Shown here in pieces: positions 22,156-22,367 of a stretch of 22,367 nt of DNA; position 1 is the first letter of the stretch, and every line of letters begins with the position of its first letter. The notes below the pieces were generated by a model. That model searched no databases and was not told where the DNA came from. It saw only the letters and a list, made by a program, of their open reading frames with translations. The DNA comes from an uncultured Clostridia bacterium. Its GTDB lineage: Bacteria > Bacillota > Clostridia > TANB77 > CAG-508. A program made the translations under genes and the position numbers. The stretch spans positions 1-22,367 of the forward strand of contig CALXVO010000005.1 of NCBI GenBank assembly GCA_944392065.1, in the 5' to 3' direction.

Positions 22156-22171
22156 TGATTGATACTAATTT

Positions 22172-22214
22172 GGGACAGGCTTTTTTGTATTATTTTATCT
22201 AAAAAGGGACAGCC
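22172..22214 (+). repeat. Duplicated GGGACAG motif
   Basis: GGGACAGGC (22172-22180) and GGGACAGCC (22206-22214) are direct near-copies 34 nt apart. A CTTTTT/AAAAAG pairing (22180-22185 with 22201-22206) joins them. This may be a dispersed intergenic repeat; the T-run at 22181-22186 could aid termination after tagH. Confidence 0.4.
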
Positions 22215-22253
22215 TTGGAATTAAATTATAGATAAATCTAATTCCAAGACTGT
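22209..22253. other. Hairpin downstream of tagH
   Basis: Bases 22209-22223 pair with 22239-22253 (ACAG-C-CTTGGAATTA with TAATTCCAAG-A-CTGT, one C-A mismatch) around a 15-nt loop. No T tract follows on the plus strand; on the minus strand TTTTTAG occurs near the end. It may be a weak terminator or mRNA 3'-end protector. Confidence 0.5.
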
Positions 22254-22323
22254 TACAATTCATAGCTACCTTTTGTCGGAGCAATGTATTTTTTAATTTT
22301 ATGTTTCCGGCCCCCAACATCGC

Positions 22324-22364
22324 ACAAAGTGTATTAACTCACTAAAGTTCGTTAAACACTTTGT
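22324..22364. other. Hairpin at the window end
   Basis: ACAAAGTGT (22324-22332) and TTAAC (22334-22338) pair with GTTAA (22351-22355) and ACACTTTGT (22356-22364), with a single bulged A at 22333. The 22156-22367 stretch otherwise holds no reading frame I can support. What follows the hairpin lies outside the window. Confidence 0.5.
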
Positions 22365-22367
22365 AAG

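Overview
The window looks like chromosome from an AT-rich, low-GC Gram-positive bacterium, most likely an uncultured gut-type member of the Clostridia. The basis is the strongly A/T-biased codon use, the AGGAGG-type ribosome binding sites, the conserved ireB-ruvX-DUF1292 gene order, the presence of RbgA and Mini-ribonuclease III, and a CDP-glycerol/TagGH teichoic acid export cluster. This is inference from gene content; no rRNA or other phylogenetic marker is present.

Layout. (1) 1-900: a tRNA-Leu(CAA), a promoter followed by a structured leader with terminator/antiterminator-like alternative pairing, and an orphan two-helix membrane protein ending at a strong hairpin. (2) 929-2969: a minus-strand calcium/sodium antiporter, divergent from a MetA-type homoserine O-acyltransferase whose specificity residue points to acetyl-CoA. 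(3) 3014-7236: a compact three-gene run of a small VirB2/TrbC-like pilin-like protein, an 869-residue protein with a receiver-like N-terminus, a long disordered linker carrying two AT-hook-like motifs and a 33-bp tandem repeat, and a MinD/TadZ-like P-loop domain with a non-canonical Walker A, then a membrane-anchored GAF plus degenerate GGDEF protein. I think this run is the most likely undescribed system here. (4) 7286-8490: ireB, ruvX and a DUF1292 (YrzB-like) gene, closed by a long perfect terminator. (5) 8622-10649: a four-helix membrane protein of unknown function, rbgA and mrnC, with an imperfect inverted repeat of about 108 bp between the last two. (6) 10771-10845: tRNA-Glu(CUC) on the minus strand with its own promoter and terminators. 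(7) 10933-22155: a teichoic-acid-like cell wall polymer cluster: an internally deleted SDR remnant, three CDP-glycerol glycerophosphotransferase-family proteins (one fused to a GT2 domain and an unrecognised C-terminal domain), TagD, a DUF2142 multi-pass protein, a polyprenyl-phosphate-type GT2, DUF2304, a small EamA/SMR-like four-helix protein, and the TagG/TagH exporter. (8) 22156-22367: no gene, but two strong hairpins and a duplicated GGGACAG motif.

How the genes may work together. TagD makes CDP-glycerol, the three transferase-family proteins add glycerol-phosphate units to a lipid-linked chain in the cytoplasm, and TagGH exports the polymer. The DPM1-like GT2, the EamA-like protein and the DUF2142 protein could form a three-part extracytoplasmic glycosylation pathway (load undecaprenyl phosphate, flip, transfer) that decorates the exported polymer. 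The linkage-unit genes tagO/tagA are not in the window.

Several start codons were placed downstream of the longest possible reading frame because the ribosome binding site and the family N-terminus agreed on the later codon.
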